From positions 7,572-71,571 of the forward strand of contig CACZAK010000007.1 of the NCBI GenBank assembly GCA_902779075.1: DNA of 64,000 bases. The letters run 5' to 3'. This document shows positions 42,106 through 51,639 of this stretch, in pieces; position 1 is the first letter of the stretch, and each line of letters opens with the position of its first letter. Below the pieces are notes generated by a model. It was not told where the DNA came from. It saw nothing but the letters and a program-made list of their open reading frames with translations, and did not search any database. Origin of the DNA: an uncultured bacterium (GTDB lineage: Bacteria > Verrucomicrobiota > Kiritimatiellia > RFP12 > UBA1067). The translations under genes and the position numbers were made by a program.

Positions 42106-42114
42106 ATTCTACCA
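42106..42114 (-). promoter_or_regulatory. Extended -10 giving a leaderless DUF1703-ATPase transcript
   Basis: TGGTAGAAT (42114-42106), preceded by seven T, with the ATG at 42099 where transcription should begin. No -35 is obvious. The rest of 42115-42214 holds nothing recognisable. Confidence 0.6.
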
Positions 42115-42214
42115 AAAAAAACGCCGTGAGGCAAACACTCTGCCAGTTGCAGTGACGGGGGATACACCCAGGGCACAACCACTCACCTTCTTGCTGTCAT
42201 ACGCTTGCCGTTCG

Positions 42215-43033
42215 TCATCCAAGGCCGCGGGCGCGCTTGATTTCATCCCATGCAGCATTGATGCGAGCCATCTGCTCATTTGCCCTTGCGATCATTTCCT
42301 CTGGCAGTCCCTGCGCGCGAAGGATGTCCGGATGGTGCTTCTTGGCCTGTGCGCGGTAGGCGCGGCGGACCTCCTCGTTAGTGGCGGAGGCACTGCATCC
42401 GAGAACGGCATAAGGATCGATGGCGCTTTGGGCTGGACGGCTGGCGCGGATTCGACGAGACCATTGTTCCGAGAAAAGCGAAGGGCGTATGCGAAGAGGC
42501 GTAACGATCATCTCGAGGATGCGGCGCTCCTCTACGGACACGGTACCGTCCGCGCAGGCGACGTCCCAGAGGATGTCGTACATCATTTCGCGGATTGCGA
42601 CAGCGCGAGCAACCGATGCAAAAGACTCGGCGTAGTCAAATATCGAATGGGCGTCCGTTTTCGCCGCGTGAAAGGCCCGTATGCACAGCTCGCGGTTTGC
42701 AGGGGTAAGGCCGAGCCGCACGAAAGCCTGCTCTCCCGCCTCTATCTCCGATGCGTCAACATGGCCGTCGGCTTTTGAAAGCTTCGCCAGCATCGCGCCC
42801 ACCGCAGAGAGGAACACGACCTCGCGTTCCGTAGGTGACCCATTACGCGATGCTGCACGCGACCGCATCCGTTCGCGCGCATCCTGTTCCATCCGCCGCT
42901 GCAAATTGGCTTCTTTCGCCTTAGATTCGAGCAGATCAGCGATGCCACTGCCTAGCACAGCGCCAAGAATTCCGCCTAGCGCTCCGAAACGCGAACCCAG
43001 CACATAGCCTATCGCACCACCAAACCAGCCCAT
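42215..43033 (-). CDS. DjlA-like protein: TerB-like domain plus C-terminal J domain
   Basis: 272 residues from the ATG at 43033, chosen because the first in-frame ATG (43069) lies inside the -10 element and an AGGAAGG precedes 43033. The N-terminus (MGWFGGAIGYVLGSRFGALG) is a glycine-rich membrane segment as in DjlA. Residues ~70-190 resemble a TerB helical domain (ADGHVDASEIEAGEQAFV, ADGTVSVEERRILEMI). The last ~65 residues form a J domain with YAVLGCSASATNEEVRRAYR and the HPD motif (KKHHPDIL). It should act as a membrane-associated DnaK co-chaperone. No dnaK is nearby. Confidence 0.9.
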   Translation of the reverse strand: MGWFGGAIGYVLGSRFGALGGILGAVLGSGIADLLESKAKEANLQRRMEQDARERMRSRAASRNGSPTEREVVFLSAVGAMLAKLSKADGHVDASEIEAGEQAFVRLGLTPANRELCIRAFHAAKTDAHSIFDYAESFASVARAVAIREMMYDILWDVACADGTVSVEERRILEMIVTPLRIRPSLFSEQWSRRIRASRPAQSAIDPYAVLGCSASATNEEVRRAYRAQAKKHHPDILRAQGLPEEMIARANEQMARINAAWDEIKRARGLG

Positions 43034-43067
43034 TCCTATTTCACCTTCCTTTTTTTCATCGCGGCGC

Positions 43068-43076
43068 ATTATACCA
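43068..43076 (-). promoter_or_regulatory. Extended -10 promoter of the DjlA-like gene
   Basis: TGGTATAAT (43076-43068) preceded by seven T. Directly upstream on the same strand is a short GC-rich hairpin (gccg-cacg-cggc), so the T run could also serve as a weak terminator tail for pbpC. Confidence 0.6.
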
Positions 43077-43097
43077 AAAAAACTCCGCCGCGTGCGG

Positions 43098-45302
43098 CTA
43101 TTCCGTCACAGTGATGCGGACGGAGGCGGAGACTCCTTCGGCCGTCGTGCAGGTGATGACGTGCTTGCCGACGGTCATCGGCACGGTCTTGGCCTGCGCG
43201 CCGTCGCTTTCGCCCTCGAGGCGTCCATCGACGAACCACCAGAGACGCGACCCCGACGGATTGCCGATGGCCTGGCAGACGATTTGCTGGTTGAGCTGCC
43301 CTTCCACAAGACAGAACTCCGCGCCGTCTTCGGGCTTGGAGATCGCGAGCTTTTCCGCCTGCGTGATGCGCCCCGCAAACGCCGCCAGCGCCGGATTCTC
43401 CTGCGTGATCACATTTCCCGACGCGTCCCGCCGGTGCGCGGTGCAGAGGGCCGACGGACTCTTCCCCGCAAGCGACCAGCCGTTCGCCACGTCGGGACAG
43501 TCCGGCGACGCTGGACGCCCCGTGTACGTGCAAACACGTTGCGGAACGACCTCCGCCGGACGCGTGAACCACGGCCCGTCGTTCTGCGGATAGAGGGCGC
43601 GTGCGAGGCCCCACGCAATGGGCGCCGCCGCCTTCGCCCCTACGAGCGACTGGTCGCCGAAGCCGCCGGACTTGTGTCCGCACCACACGCCCACCACGTA
43701 CTCCGGGTTCCACGCAACCGTCCATGCGTCGCGGTACGCGCTTGACGTGCCGGTCTTCCACGCGAAGCGCGAGGTCTCCACGTCGGCAACGTGCCCGAGC
43801 GCCGCCTGTGCGCGTTCCGCGCCGGAGAGCATGTCGCTCACGAGATAGCACGCCCCCGGCGAAAAGACGCCATCCCCGCCGCGCGCCACCGCCGCGTACG
43901 CGGAAACGAGTTCCATCAGCGTCACCTCCACGTTCCCGATCGCCATGCCGAGGCCGAACTGCTCGTCGCCGCCGGCAACGTGCTGGAAACCAAGCGAACG
44001 CAGGCAGTCCCCGAACGACGCCACTCCCACGCGCTGGAGCATCTGGACGAACGGGATGTTCAGCGAAAGGACGAGCGCGTCGCGCACGGTGACGAGTCCC
44101 CGGTACTTCGCATCGAAGTTGGCGGGACGGTACCCCCTAAACGCCACGGGCACGTCGCAGAGGCGCTCGTCCGGCGACACTACGCCGCGTTCCAGCGCGC
44201 GCGCAACGAGGAACGGCTTGAGCGTGGAGCCGGCCGGACGCGGTGCGAGAGCCGTGTTGACCTGTCCACCAGCGCTATCGAAGTAGTCGCCGCTGCATGC
44301 GAGCGCGAGCACGTCACCGGACGCCGCCTTCATCACGATGGCCGCCACGGAATACCCACCCTTCTCGGCGACGGCGTTCACCGCACGCTCGCAGCGTTCC
44401 TGCACGTCGGCGTCAAGGGTCGTGGTGAAGTCGCCGCCGTTCCCCTCCGCGTCGAGCACCTGCATCGCCCAGTCGCAGAAGTACGGGGCCTTGAACGGAC
44501 GCGGCGCACGACAGAGAACCGGTTTCACCGACCGCGCCGCCTCCTTCTGCTCGTCCGTGATCATCCCGAGCGTGACCATGCGTCCGAGCACGTAGTCGCG
44601 CCGCGTGATGGCGCGGTCGTAGTGTCGGTCGGGACGGTAGCGCGACGGCGCTTGCACCATCCCAGCGAGGAGTGCGGCCTCGCCGAGACCGAGTTCCTTC
44701 GCGCCCTTCCCGAACCACCCCTGCGCCGCAGCCTCCACGCCCACGAAGTTCGCACCGAACGGCGCCCGGTTGAGGTACTGCGTGACGATCCACTCCTTTG
44801 ACTTGCGCCGTTCCATCTTCACCGCCAGCACGGCCTCCTTCCACTTCCACCAGAGCGACTTCGGATGCGGCGCGATGAGACGCACGGCCTGCATCGATAT
44901 CGTCGAGGCACCGGATACGCGCCGTCCGCTGAACACGTTCTGGAACGCGGCACGGAGTGCGCTCAAGGGACGGACCCCGCAGTGCGTCCAGAACGTGCCG
45001 TCCTCGGACGCAACGAGCGCCTTGACGATCCAGTCCGACCGGTCGGCCGTGTAATATGGACGGCAGTCCACGTCGCCCGGCCCCAGCGAGACGCGCAGGA
45101 CGTTCCCAGCGGCGTCCCGCAGGACGGTGCCGCCGGGGTAGTCCTCCGCGCCCGCGTCGGACCAATCAAGGACGAACCATGACGCGGCCAGGAATGCGGC
45201 GAGCGCGCAGAGCAGGATGGTACATGCCCTCAACGCTCGGGCCCGGCAGAACGAAATCGCCCGCCGAAACCACGCGCACAGGATAGCGGAACTTGGCTTC
45301 AC
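43098..45302 (-). CDS. pbpC: Penicillin-binding protein 1C
   Basis: About 734 residues. A membrane anchor (TILLCALAAFLAASWFVLDW) is followed by a GT51 transglycosylase (ASEDGTFWTHCGV with the catalytic Glu, and TISMQAVRL). The transpeptidase has SxxK in GSTLKPF, SLN and KTGTSSAYRD. A C-terminal BiPBP_C-like domain ends the protein. It builds peptidoglycan. The start is uncertain: no ATG fits, and a GTG at 45302 with GGAGAAGGG close upstream is the best choice, giving a 137-nt overlap with the alpha-2-macroglobulin gene. That gene pair is conserved in many bacteria, where the macroglobulin traps proteases and PBP1C repairs the wall. Confidence 0.92.
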   Translation of the reverse strand: MKPSSAILCAWFRRAISFCRARALRACTILLCALAAFLAASWFVLDWSDAGAEDYPGGTVLRDAAGNVLRVSLGPGDVDCRPYYTADRSDWIVKALVASEDGTFWTHCGVRPLSALRAAFQNVFSGRRVSGASTISMQAVRLIAPHPKSLWWKWKEAVLAVKMERRKSKEWIVTQYLNRAPFGANFVGVEAAAQGWFGKGAKELGLGEAALLAGMVQAPSRYRPDRHYDRAITRRDYVLGRMVTLGMITDEQKEAARSVKPVLCRAPRPFKAPYFCDWAMQVLDAEGNGGDFTTTLDADVQERCERAVNAVAEKGGYSVAAIVMKAASGDVLALACSGDYFDSAGGQVNTALAPRPAGSTLKPFLVARALERGVVSPDERLCDVPVAFRGYRPANFDAKYRGLVTVRDALVLSLNIPFVQMLQRVGVASFGDCLRSLGFQHVAGGDEQFGLGMAIGNVEVTLMELVSAYAAVARGGDGVFSPGACYLVSDMLSGAERAQAALGHVADVETSRFAWKTGTSSAYRDAWTVAWNPEYVVGVWCGHKSGGFGDQSLVGAKAAAPIAWGLARALYPQNDGPWFTRPAEVVPQRVCTYTGRPASPDCPDVANGWSLAGKSPSALCTAHRRDASGNVITQENPALAAFAGRITQAEKLAISKPEDGAEFCLVEGQLNQQIVCQAIGNPSGSRLWWFVDGRLEGESDGAQAKTVPMTVGKHVITCTTAEGVSASVRITVTE

Positions 45303-48300
45303 GTCCCTTCTCCAACTTGAACTTCTTCGAGAACACGAGCATGCGGTCGTCACGCGCATCGCTGCGCATCACCCACTCGCCCTGCGGAATCGCCTTGTCG
45401 CCCGGCGGCAGCGTGAAGCTTGCGGGGAGCGCACCGTGGACCGGCTCGAACGCCGCGGCAAAGAGGTCCTCGACCACGAGGTCGTTCAGCTCGCGCGTGT
45501 CGTACGTCGTGATCGACAGCTCGACGATGAGGAGCTGTCCGCGACGCAGTGCGCCGAGATCAACGGGGTTCCCCTCCGCGTCAAAGAACCGGCGTTCGAT
45601 GGCGATGCCGTTCGACTCGTCCCGCACGTCGCGCGGATCGGGCAGCGTAAGCTTACGCCAGCTCACGAACTTCTCGCCCTTCTTCGGCGGATGGTAGCGG
45701 AAGAACTCGCCAAGCGCGAGGAGCGCGTGGGCGTTCTCCTCCGTCGTACCCCAACTGAACTTCTCGCGGTCTCGCCTGGAGTTGAGGTACTCCACGAGCG
45801 GCAGCACGCGCGCGTTCTCCGCACCGAGTTCAAGCAGCGCGATGAGCGCGAACGCGGCCTCCTTCACCGACGCGGGGGTGGACGCATTCGCCAGCAGGTC
45901 GAGCGCGCGGTTCCGTTCGGACGCGCACGCGAACGCGCGCGCCAGCCGAGCCCGCGAGAGGAGCGAGAGCTTGTCCCGCGCATCGTACAGGCTAAACATG
46001 CGGTCGCGGTCCGGCACGCCGGCGAGCGCGAGCGTGTGGCAGGCGTAGGCGGCGTGGACGGTGTTGGTGGAGACCGCCCACTTGCGCAGGAAGCCGAGCA
46101 CCTGTTCCTTCGCCACGGGGTTGAGCTTGACGCCGGACTTCTCCGCCTCGATGAGGAAGTGCGCGGCGTAGAGCGACACCTCACGGTCCCACGGCGCGTA
46201 ATTGCAGTCGGGCCACATCACGAAGTCGCTCTTGCGGATCATCGACTCGACGCGCTTCACGCCCGCCGCGATGTAATCCGGTCCCTTCGGCGTCACGGTG
46301 TTGAGAATGCCGGACGCGCCCACGAGCGGGAAGATGCGCGACGAGGTCTGCTCCAGGCAGCCGTGCGGGTAGTCCGCGAGCCATCCGAGCGCGCGCTCTA
46401 GCTCGCCGATCGGCGAATCGAACGTCCGCGCCGAGAAGCGTCCGCCCGTCGGCGGCTTCCATTCGCTCTCCGGGACGACGCCAGCCGTTTCGACCCACGC
46501 GACGGCGGGACGCACCGGCAGGTGAATCGTCTTGGCGTGGTCTTCGCCCATTCCCTTCACGCGGTAGCCGATCTCCAGCTCACCGGGATCTTTCGGTGCG
46601 GTCAGGCGCACCACGACGTTGGTGGAAGCGTCCTTCGCGAGCGACACGGCGGGGGCGTCGAACACGGCGGCGCCGTTCGTGGTGATCGTGCAGGCGAACG
46701 TGGCCGCCGCGCCGCTGCGGTTGTGGATCGGCAGCGTGGCCTCGAACTTGTCGCTGGGCGCGACGAAACGCGGGGCGTCGGGCATCGTGACGAGCTTCGG
46801 CGTGACCTTGCGCTGGACGGACGCGGCACCGGCGGCGGACGCGCTGTACGCGACGGCCGTCACGCGCACCTCGCCCACGAACTCCGGCAGCTTGAACGTC
46901 GTGCGGGCCTTGCCGTCCACCACGGGAACGCGTCCGCTCCACAGCGCGAGCGGCTTGAACCGGCGCGTGGGCACGGGACTCACGCGGCCCAACATCTCCG
47001 CGCCGAATCCGCCGCCGGTTTTCACGCCGTTCACGCGCAGCTCGTCCTCGCCCACCACCGGCAGAATCCTGTGATAGAGGTCGTAGAGAGGATGCTCGGC
47101 GCAGCGCAACTCCGAGAAATAGCCGATGGGGTCGGGCGTCTTGCCGCCGCAGAGGATGTTGATCGCCTCGTCCACCACCGTGACAACGGCGACCGTCGCG
47201 CGCGGCGCGGACACCTCCACGTTGACTTCGCGGAAACCGATCACCTTCGCCTCCACCTCCACGGGAACCTCGTTCTCTTCGGGACGAATCGAGACCGTGG
47301 CTTGTCCGTGTGCGCGGGCGGCGAGGTGGCGCGCGTTGGCCGCCACGCTCTGCACCACGGAAACATACACGTCGAGGTTCGGCGCTTCGTCCGCCTTCAC
47401 GGGACGCAGCTTCACCTCGCTCGTCGCGTTCGTGAGGTTCAACACCTCCGTATAGACCTCCTTCTCGCGCATGACCGAGACGAGCGCGTACCCCACGAAC
47501 GGCGCCTTGACGGTGAGGCTCGGCACTTCGCCCGCGCGGTAGTGCGCCTTGTCCGGGACGATCGTCACCTCGGTCGGGTTCGAGAGCGGCGCACGCACCA
47601 CGTTGTCGCCCCAGTTGCTGAGGTAGAAGTTCATGCCGAACGACGCGTCCGACGCCGGGTCCTTGATCGTGAGCACGTAGTCGCCGGAACTTTCAAGCGG
47701 CAGTTCGAGCACCGAGTTCTCGTTCGTGGAGGTGGCGACGACGATGTTGGACGCCACGAGCACGTGTACGCGGTCGCAGTCCCACGACTGCCAGCCGTCG
47801 GACTTCTTGCGGTACGAATACACCGTATCGATGCGCTCGATCTCCGCGACGAGCTTGCGCGGTTCGGCGAGGCGCGTGCCGTCCGGCGCCACGCACGCCA
47901 CGGCGATCTTCGGACGCCTCCCCTGCTCGAGTTTCATGCTGCTCGTCGCCGTCGTTCCGATGTAGAACGGATAGTAATGCTGGATGGCGCTCTTCCGCGC
48001 GGTGGCGGGACGTCCACCGTCCTCGAACACCACGCCCTGTGCCGTTGCACGCACAGCAGCCTTGGGAAGACCGTAATCGGCCCAGATCGGCGCGTCGTAG
48101 CGGAAGGAGCCGTCGGCCGCTAGACACTTCAGCTCCAGTTCCCGATAGTTGGGCTTGAGGCCGCGGCTCTCGTTTCCAAAACGCCAGCCCTTCCAGTTCT
48201 TGGGTGCGAACGGCACGTCCTCGAACACGACCGCGCCCTCGCAGGGAAGCCCCTGCGCCGGCCCGCCGAAAAGATGTTCGGCCTTGACGGTGAAGGCGAA

Positions 48301-50193
48301 GTTGGTGGGATGCGGAGCGGTTGTCGCATCGACGGACACGCGAATCTGCGGCGGGGCGAACTCTTCGATCTTCACGTCCACGTCGCCCAGATGCCGCCCG
48401 TTCTTGCCGGGGATCTCCGCGATGATCGACCATCCGCCGCTCGGCTGGTCGTCCGCGACGGCGAACCCGTCGTGGGAGACCGCGCCCTCGCTGTCCGTTG
48501 TCTTCGTGACGGAGGCGTAGGTGTTGCCGTCGGGATTGACGAGGCGGAGCTGCACCGGCATCGACGGCGGTGCGCGCCGTGCGCCCGTGCGAACGATGAC
48601 GTGCGCGAAAATCTTCTCGCCGTGACGGTAGATGCCGCGGTCTGTCCAGCAGAAGGCAGTCGTTTTCTTGTCGTCCAGGTATTCCTCGCGTGCGCCCTCG
48701 GCGTATGACTCGTCCACCTTCATCGAGTCGCGAAGCGCGAGGAACGTCATGTCATCGCCGGAAGCGGAACGCACCACGACCGCGAACGGCTTGCCCTTGT
48801 CCACGCGTGCGGCGCGGCACCAGCCGTGGGTGTCCGTCACGCCCTCCATCACCTTCGTGTTGGCGGTGGAATAGACCTCCACCTTCGCGCTGGCGACGGG
48901 CGTGCCCTTCAGGAGCGACGTCACCCACACGCCCAGGCCGTCCGCAGCGTCCGAACGCACGCTGAGTCCGAGGTCGGAGAGGCACACGAGACGGAAGTGA
49001 CGCGGATTGTAGTCGTCGTCCCACCGGTAGTCGCGCTGCGGCTTGTCGTCGTTGAGGATGCTCACGAGGAACACGCCGTTCGTGGCCTTGCCGTCGTTCA
49101 CCGCGACGGGCAGGGCGGTGAACTCCTTTTCGTTCAGTTTGTTGGGAGGCGTCATCTTCGACTCTTCGGCGTCGCCGGAGAGTTCGGCGGTTTCCTTGTC
49201 GTCAATGTTGTTGTTCCAATCGTAACGGGAATACGCGCCCTCCTCGCGGGCGAGGAGCTGCACGACATTGCGCGGCTCCACGCGCTGGACGCTTGCGCGA
49301 ATCTTCCCGACGTTCACGGACTCCAGCTTCAGGAGACGTTTTCCGCCGGGCGGCAGGTAGCGTCCGTCATCGGCGAAATTCACGTAGGGGTCGCGGTCCT
49401 TGCGCGTGAAGGTATAGACGTAGTCCTCACGGAGAGCGCCTTCCGGGTGCGGGTTCAGTCCCTTCCCGTACGGCGGCAATCCCTTCTTCACGCGCAGCTT
49501 CACATACGTGCGGTGGGCGAATTCGCCCTGGACGACCACAATCGGCTCCCAACACTCCTTTCGTCCGTTGTATTCAGTGTTGTATTTGAACGTCAGGCCA
49601 CCCTCCTGCAACGGCGACACGCTGATGTAGTGGCGGATCACGTCCATGTCCGGCCGCTGCGTCAAATGAAGGCGCAGCGTCGTCTCGCCGTCGTAATCCG
49701 TCCGTGCCACGCGCAGCTCCACGGGCACGCTGTTCGTGGCGGGGGATTTTGTTGAATTGGCGGCGATTCTCGCCTCTGGCACGGGATTCGCGTTGCTTGG
49801 AATCTTGGCAACCATTCCAGGTTTCAGATCATCAGATATCTTCCAGCCGTTGAAATCCATCAATACGGAGGGGGAGATGCCAAATTTAATCGCAATGGAG
49901 ACGACGTCGTCGCCTTCCTTCACCACATACTCATAGCCCGGCTTCGCGTCATTGGCGATAGGTTTCACGTCCTTGACGCGGGACGGTGCCTTCGCCGCCT
50001 GCTTCTTTTTCTTCGGGACGCTTCGGGTACGGGCCTGCGCCGCCTTTTCCTTCATTTTTTGCGCAAGTTGCGCGCGTTCCTGTTCGAGGGCCCGTACCTT
50101 CTCGCGCATCAGCACGAGCGCCGAACCTGTTCCGGCAAGCCCCACGAGGAGGGCTACTATCGTGCCGGTGACGAGTATTTTCTTTATTTTCAT
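45166..50193 (-). CDS. Alpha-2-macroglobulin family protein with LysM domain and thioester motif
   Basis: 1675 residues. An N-terminal signal anchor (ILVTGTIVALLVGLAGTGSAL) leads to a coiled coil and a LysM domain (~87-132, YVVKEGDDVVSIAIKFGISP), which would tether it to peptidoglycan. Beta-sandwich MG domains follow, including AFCWTDRGIYRHGEKI. The CLEQ thioester motif is present (C1279 to Q1282 in PHGCLEQTSSRIFP) within an alpha-helical thioester domain. Such proteins trap attacking proteases in the periplasm. The downstream partner is pbpC. An N-terminal LysM is not part of the best-known members. AGAAAGG lies ~11 nt before the ATG. Confidence 0.92.
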   Translation of the reverse strand: MKIKKILVTGTIVALLVGLAGTGSALVLMREKVRALEQERAQLAQKMKEKAAQARTRSVPKKKKQAAKAPSRVKDVKPIANDAKPGYEYVVKEGDDVVSIAIKFGISPSVLMDFNGWKISDDLKPGMVAKIPSNANPVPEARIAANSTKSPATNSVPVELRVARTDYDGETTLRLHLTQRPDMDVIRHYISVSPLQEGGLTFKYNTEYNGRKECWEPIVVVQGEFAHRTYVKLRVKKGLPPYGKGLNPHPEGALREDYVYTFTRKDRDPYVNFADDGRYLPPGGKRLLKLESVNVGKIRASVQRVEPRNVVQLLAREEGAYSRYDWNNNIDDKETAELSGDAEESKMTPPNKLNEKEFTALPVAVNDGKATNGVFLVSILNDDKPQRDYRWDDDYNPRHFRLVCLSDLGLSVRSDAADGLGVWVTSLLKGTPVASAKVEVYSTANTKVMEGVTDTHGWCRAARVDKGKPFAVVVRSASGDDMTFLALRDSMKVDESYAEGAREEYLDDKKTTAFCWTDRGIYRHGEKIFAHVIVRTGARRAPPSMPVQLRLVNPDGNTYASVTKTTDSEGAVSHDGFAVADDQPSGGWSIIAEIPGKNGRHLGDVDVKIEEFAPPQIRVSVDATTAPHPTNFAFTVKAEHLFGGPAQGLPCEGAVVFEDVPFAPKNWKGWRFGNESRGLKPNYRELELKCLAADGSFRYDAPIWADYGLPKAAVRATAQGVVFEDGGRPATARKSAIQHYYPFYIGTTATSSMKLEQGRRPKIAVACVAPDGTRLAEPRKLVAEIERIDTVYSYRKKSDGWQSWDCDRVHVLVASNIVVATSTNENSVLELPLESSGDYVLTIKDPASDASFGMNFYLSNWGDNVVRAPLSNPTEVTIVPDKAHYRAGEVPSLTVKAPFVGYALVSVMREKEVYTEVLNLTNATSEVKLRPVKADEAPNLDVYVSVVQSVAANARHLAARAHGQATVSIRPEENEVPVEVEAKVIGFREVNVEVSAPRATVAVVTVVDEAINILCGGKTPDPIGYFSELRCAEHPLYDLYHRILPVVGEDELRVNGVKTGGGFGAEMLGRVSPVPTRRFKPLALWSGRVPVVDGKARTTFKLPEFVGEVRVTAVAYSASAAGAASVQRKVTPKLVTMPDAPRFVAPSDKFEATLPIHNRSGAAATFACTITTNGAAVFDAPAVSLAKDASTNVVVRLTAPKDPGELEIGYRVKGMGEDHAKTIHLPVRPAVAWVETAGVVPESEWKPPTGGRFSARTFDSPIGELERALGWLADYPHGCLEQTSSRIFPLVGASGILNTVTPKGPDYIAAGVKRVESMIRKSDFVMWPDCNYAPWDREVSLYAAHFLIEAEKSGVKLNPVAKEQVLGFLRKWAVSTNTVHAAYACHTLALAGVPDRDRMFSLYDARDKLSLLSRARLARAFACASERNRALDLLANASTPASVKEAAFALIALLELGAENARVLPLVEYLNSRRDREKFSWGTTEENAHALLALGEFFRYHPPKKGEKFVSWRKLTLPDPRDVRDESNGIAIERRFFDAEGNPVDLGALRRGQLLIVELSITTYDTRELNDLVVEDLFAAAFEPVHGALPASFTLPPGDKAIPQGEWVMRSDARDDRMLVFSKKFKLEKGREAKFRYPVRVVSAGDFVLPGPSVEGMYHPALRARRIPGRVMVRP

Positions 50194-50541
50194 TTAGCTG
50201 TGACCTTTCTGGTTTCTACTCCCTACTCGCGACCAAGCAGAAAATCTTACACCCATCGTCAAAAAAACTTTGACACCCCCTTGCTCTTCCTTGTGGCTTC
50301 TCTTATTTGCTTTCGATGCCAAAAATAAATTGGGCACTAAACGATAGTCTCACGCAGAGGCGCAGAGAAGCAGAGAGCGCAGAGAAGGGCCTTCTTGCTT
50401 TCGCTATTGGGAGTTTCAGAGTTTTGGCGAATGGGAGAAGTTATAATCTCCTCAGCTCCTAGACTCCTAATCTCCCAGCAGCGAAAGCAAGAAAGGTTTC
50501 GCTACTGGTTCTAAGATATGAGCGTATGGGGAATTAAGATG
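50194..50541. other. Intergenic region with purine-rich repeat and long inverted repeat
   Basis: No gene. It contains gtcaaa-aaaac-tttgac (50259-50275), an inverted repeat upstream of the macroglobulin gene. A GCAGAG-rich tract (50351-50387; cgcagaggcgcagagaag) follows. The inverted repeat cttgctttcgct/agcgaaagcaag (50394-50405 and 50480-50491) encloses an inner ggaga/tctcc hairpin around 50434-50451. Confidence 0.7.
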
Positions 50542-51612
50542 TCACATCTTCGCGACGGCGGTCACGACGATGGATGCGGCGAGGATCAGAAGGCCGGTCA
50601 CGAGCAGACCGCGCGTCTTGCCGCCGGTTCCCTTCCATTCGCCGAGGAACACGCCGAGCAGCGACGAGAACAGCACGCTCGAGCCCATCAGGATGGCAAA
50701 GCCCACGTACGCCATGTCGCCGCACAGCGGCTCGCCGATCTTGAGGAACGCGAACTGGCACGCCCAGATGACACCAGCGAGGCCCGACCAGAAGATCACG
50801 CCTAGACCGGACGGCGAAGCCGCCTTCGCGTAGTCACCGAACGTCTTGTTCTTCGCGTTCATGTAGAAGCACCAGCAGAGGTTCACGAGGAAACCGCCCC
50901 ACAGCACAACGATCAGCACGGGCATGCCAACCCACCAGTCGCCAGTGTTGACGGCCTTGGCCAACTCGGCGACAGTGTGCTTCACGCCGGCAGCGTCAGT
51001 CCACCAGCCGTTCTGAAGGCCGAAGTTCATGCACCCGGAGAAGATACCGCTGATGCAGGCCACGACGATGCCCTTCTTGAAATTGAATTCGGCAACGGCT
51101 TTCTTCTTCTCCTCCTCGGGAAGCTCCGCCTCCTTAGACTTGCCAGCGAGGCCCACGAAGACGATGCCGACGAGCGACAGCGCAACGCCGCCCAGCGTAA
51201 TCAGCGCGGCTGAGTCCTTTACGAGTTCGCCCGCCTTGCCCTGCAGGATCGGCGGGATGAGCGTACCCGTAGCCGAGCAGAGCCCGCAGCCGATCGCGAG
51301 GCCGAGTCCCACGCCGAGATAGCGGATCATCAATCCCCACGTTAGGCCGCCAACGCCCCACAGCGCACCGTATCCTGCGCAGCCGAGCAAGGTCGCCGTC
51401 GGCGTCTTCGCGAGTACGCCGCAGAGATCCGGCACCGTCGCGAACGCGAGCGCGGCCGGGAACACGATCAGACCGACCACGGCGTAGATGAACCAGTAGC
51501 TTTCATACGCCCAGCCCTTCACCTTGCGGAACGGGACGGCAAACACGGCTCCGGCGAAGCCGCCGAGGGCGAATATGAGCGAGCCGAGCATGGGATTCGC
51601 GGTTGTGTTCAT
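50542..51612 (-). CDS. rhaT: L-rhamnose/proton symporter
   Basis: 356 residues with ten hydrophobic segments. The sequence fits RhaT closely: SLIFALGGFAGAVFAVPFRKVKGWAYESYW at the start (read across two helices), GALWGVGGLTWGLMIRYLGVGLG, GIFSGCMNFGLQNG and GVIWACQFAFLKIGEP. It imports L-rhamnose across the inner membrane. AAGGAG lies 7 nt before the ATG. It follows argS by 27 nt without a visible promoter, so it is probably read from the def-argS run, an odd place for a sugar transporter. rhaD at 19704 supplies the pathway aldolase. Confidence 0.95.
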   Translation of the reverse strand: MNTTANPMLGSLIFALGGFAGAVFAVPFRKVKGWAYESYWFIYAVVGLIVFPAALAFATVPDLCGVLAKTPTATLLGCAGYGALWGVGGLTWGLMIRYLGVGLGLAIGCGLCSATGTLIPPILQGKAGELVKDSAALITLGGVALSLVGIVFVGLAGKSKEAELPEEEKKKAVAEFNFKKGIVVACISGIFSGCMNFGLQNGWWTDAAGVKHTVAELAKAVNTGDWWVGMPVLIVVLWGGFLVNLCWCFYMNAKNKTFGDYAKAASPSGLGVIFWSGLAGVIWACQFAFLKIGEPLCGDMAYVGFAILMGSSVLFSSLLGVFLGEWKGTGGKTRGLLVTGLLILAASIVVTAVAKM

Positions 51613-51639
51613 TTGAGACTCCTTGCTTGAATGGTTGTT

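Noticed and set aside
42215..43069. ATG at 43069 as start of the DjlA-like protein
   Set aside because: The codon overlaps the TATAAT element, so it would not be in the transcript. The ATG at 43033 has a Shine-Dalgarno and gives the typical N-terminus.
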